Source: UBA4575 sp002386945
Lineage (GTDB): Bacteria; Pseudomonadota; Gammaproteobacteria; UBA4575
NCBI GenBank assembly: GCA_943789445.1
Contig: CALSUC010000003.1
Coordinates: forward strand, 62,001 to 126,000
Direction: 5' to 3'
Length of the DNA: 64,000 nt
How positions within the stretch are numbered: position 1 is the first letter of the stretch; the number at the start of each line of letters is the position of its first letter. The translations under genes were made by a program, and so were the position numbers. The notes beneath the pieces were generated by a model. The model worked only from the letters and a program-made list of their open reading frames with translations, was not told the origin of the DNA and did no database searches. Of the stretch, positions 62,911 through 64,000 are shown piece after piece.

Positions 62911-63893
62911 ATAATCAGACATTTGTATCAGTGATTCTTGTTGTAAAAAATCAATCTGAAGAATTAATAGACTATTTAGACAAGCTCTCTCCGTATTTGA
63001 AGAAGCAATATAGTGATTATGAGATAGTCATTATTGATCAAAATTCGAATGATGGTATCGAGAAAAAATTACTCAAATCGCTGGCGACTCATGAGTCAAT
63101 TCGGCATATTCGTCTTTCACGAGTGGTTAGTGATGATGTCGCTTTAGCTGCAGGCATTGAAAATGCGATAGGTGATTTTGTTTTGAATCTCAATATCCAG
63201 CTAGATAGTCATAAGATTGTTTCTGCACTTATTGATAAAGGACTAAAGGGTCACGGTATTGTTGTCTGTGTGACTCAAAAAATAAACACCATTACCTATC
63301 GTTACTTAAGAAAAGTATCAACCTGGTTGTTGAGTTCTATCGGTTATAGTTTGCCAAATAATTCAACTGGGACTTTTTGTTTTAGTAGAAAAGCTGTCAA
63401 TGCTATTACTGCATCAGGCCGATTTTACTGCAAATTACATATTAGAATTGCAAATGTTGGTTATTCATTAGACTCCTTTGTTTGTGATGATTTTATTAAC
63501 GTCATAAAGAAAAAAAGCATCATAAGTGGTATGAGCGATACGCTGCATCATATGATCTTCAACTCAACAAAACCTCTACGCTGGATGAGTGTTCTAGGCG
63601 TCTTTGGTAGTTTGATGACAATGCTATTTTCACTCTATAGTTTGGTTGTTAATCTTGTTAATGATGAAGTTGTTCCCGGTTGGACAACTACGATCTTATT
63701 CATCTCATTTTTGTTTGCCATATTATTCACTATGCTTTCCTTTTTTGGTGAATATTTAGCAAGGCTACTCGATGATCGCAGTGAACATGACGAATACAAC
63801 GTTGTTTACGAACGTAATAGCTCTGTAATGTTTGATGCAAATCGCAATAATATATCGTTTATTGCTATGAATGATGATACTGAAAAGAGTTGA
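62907..63893 (+). CDS. GT2 glycosyltransferase with C-terminal membrane helices
   Basis: The 328-residue protein begins SVILVVKNQSEELIDYLDKL and has YEIVIIDQNSNDG, the GT-A nucleotide-binding part. DLAL-like VALAAGIENAIGDFVLNLNIQLD follows, with the acidic metal-binding motif weak (NLNIQLD instead of DxD). Two transmembrane helices (about 225-250 and 260-285) lie after the catalytic domain, as in GtrB/ArnC-like polyprenyl-phosphate glycosyltransferases. This fits transfer of a sugar onto undecaprenyl phosphate, in keeping with the SMR-like gene upstream. The weak DxD needs noting. It overlaps the next gene. Confidence 0.78.
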   Translation: MNNQTFVSVILVVKNQSEELIDYLDKLSPYLKKQYSDYEIVIIDQNSNDGIEKKLLKSLATHESIRHIRLSRVVSDDVALAAGIENAIGDFVLNLNIQLDSHKIVSALIDKGLKGHGIVVCVTQKINTITYRYLRKVSTWLLSSIGYSLPNNSTGTFCFSRKAVNAITASGRFYCKLHIRIANVGYSLDSFVCDDFINVIKKKSIISGMSDTLHHMIFNSTKPLRWMSVLGVFGSLMTMLFSLYSLVVNLVNDEVVPGWTTTILFISFLFAILFTMLSFFGEYLARLLDDRSEHDEYNVVYERNSSVMFDANRNNISFIAMNDDTEKS

Positions 63894-64000
63894 GAACATT
63901 GGATCTGTTGAAGAGTAAATTAACCCATTACCAAATCCCAAAGTATGAGCAGTTGTTCGCCTTTGAAAAGCACCATGAGTATTGTGTCGTTATATTTGTC
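63890..64000 (+). CDS. Start of next gene of the sugar cluster (cut by window end)
   Basis: A frame opens with TTG at 63890, overlapping the stop of the GT2 gene by four bases (TTGA). It stays open to the window end: LRTLDLLKSKL, then YQIPKYEQLFAF, ending CVVIFV. The last residues look like the first strand of another glycosyltransferase (x-V-V-I-x-V). The frame, overlap and context support it; the start codon and function are uncertain. Confidence 0.5.
   Translation, partial: MRTLDLLKSKLTHYQIPKYEQLFAFEKHHEYCVVIFV

Overview
The window reads as a chromosomal segment of a marine gammaproteobacterium of moderate GC. The housekeeping content is gammaproteobacterial: rne/rluC, maf-yceD-rpmF-plsX-fabH, uvrC-pgsA, a Gly-Cys-Leu tRNA cluster, slyX, roxA, djlA and typA. 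A XylM-like membrane hydroxylase, a regulatory module of the proteobacterial dedicated sortase type (pdsO/pdsR/pdsS) and a glycolate oxidase operon fit a marine hydrocarbon- or algal-exudate-using organism. A Cycloclasticus-like (Piscirickettsiaceae) relative is my best guess, but it rests on gene content only.

Layout. 1-2.2 kb: the 3' end of rhlE, a remnant of a small secreted protein, djlA and a HIT protein. 2.2-7.6 kb: a tandem duplication of about 2.58 kb. Each unit carries an ArsR/rhodanese regulator (frameshifted in unit 1, decapitated in unit 2), an inverse-autotransporter-type beta-barrel with no passenger, and, 1 base later, a separate secreted eight-cysteine protein. The two barrels are identical in protein, while the two secreted partners have diverged. 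7.6-22.2 kb: nucleoside phosphorylase, chromate transporter, cation antiporter, glcDEF, fluoride channel, serS, MOSC, yajQ, a YccA-like protein, tRNA-Ser, ompW, and a DUF6580 membrane protein overlapping a BtuF-like protein. 22.5-27.2 kb: a type I secretion operon (TolC, a standalone degenerate C39-like domain, ABC exporter, HlyD adaptor). The C39-like and ABC parts look like one gene split by a frameshift at CTT TAA. 27.3-40.7 kb: mostly housekeeping (dihydroorotase, RNase E with a structured leader, rluC, S49 protease, fatty acid genes, UDG, uvrC, pgsA). 40.9-46.7 kb: SulP transporter, L16 hydroxylase, an unknown membrane protein, the XylM-like hydroxylase and three tRNAs. 46.8-59.7 kb: slyX, manC, a secreted protein built from eight EHGGKEMKAKAK repeats, a sterol desaturase, a secreted truncated haemoglobin, pdsO-pdsR-pdsS, a nuclease, outer-membrane proteins and typA. 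59.8-64 kb: a compact, AT-rich, tightly overlapping glycan-type cluster (SDR, TIM-barrel isomerase, SMR-like protein, DAO-type oxidoreductase, GT2, next gene cut by the window end).

The most unusual region is the duplicated passenger-less inverse autotransporter locus. It looks like a two-gene version of a normally single-chain system, with a fixed barrel and a diversifying secreted partner. Next are the split type I exporter with a possible +1 slip site, the sortase-type regulatory trio without a visible sortase, and the unnamed sugar cluster at the right end. All functional statements rest on reading the translated sequences and recalling protein families; no search was run.
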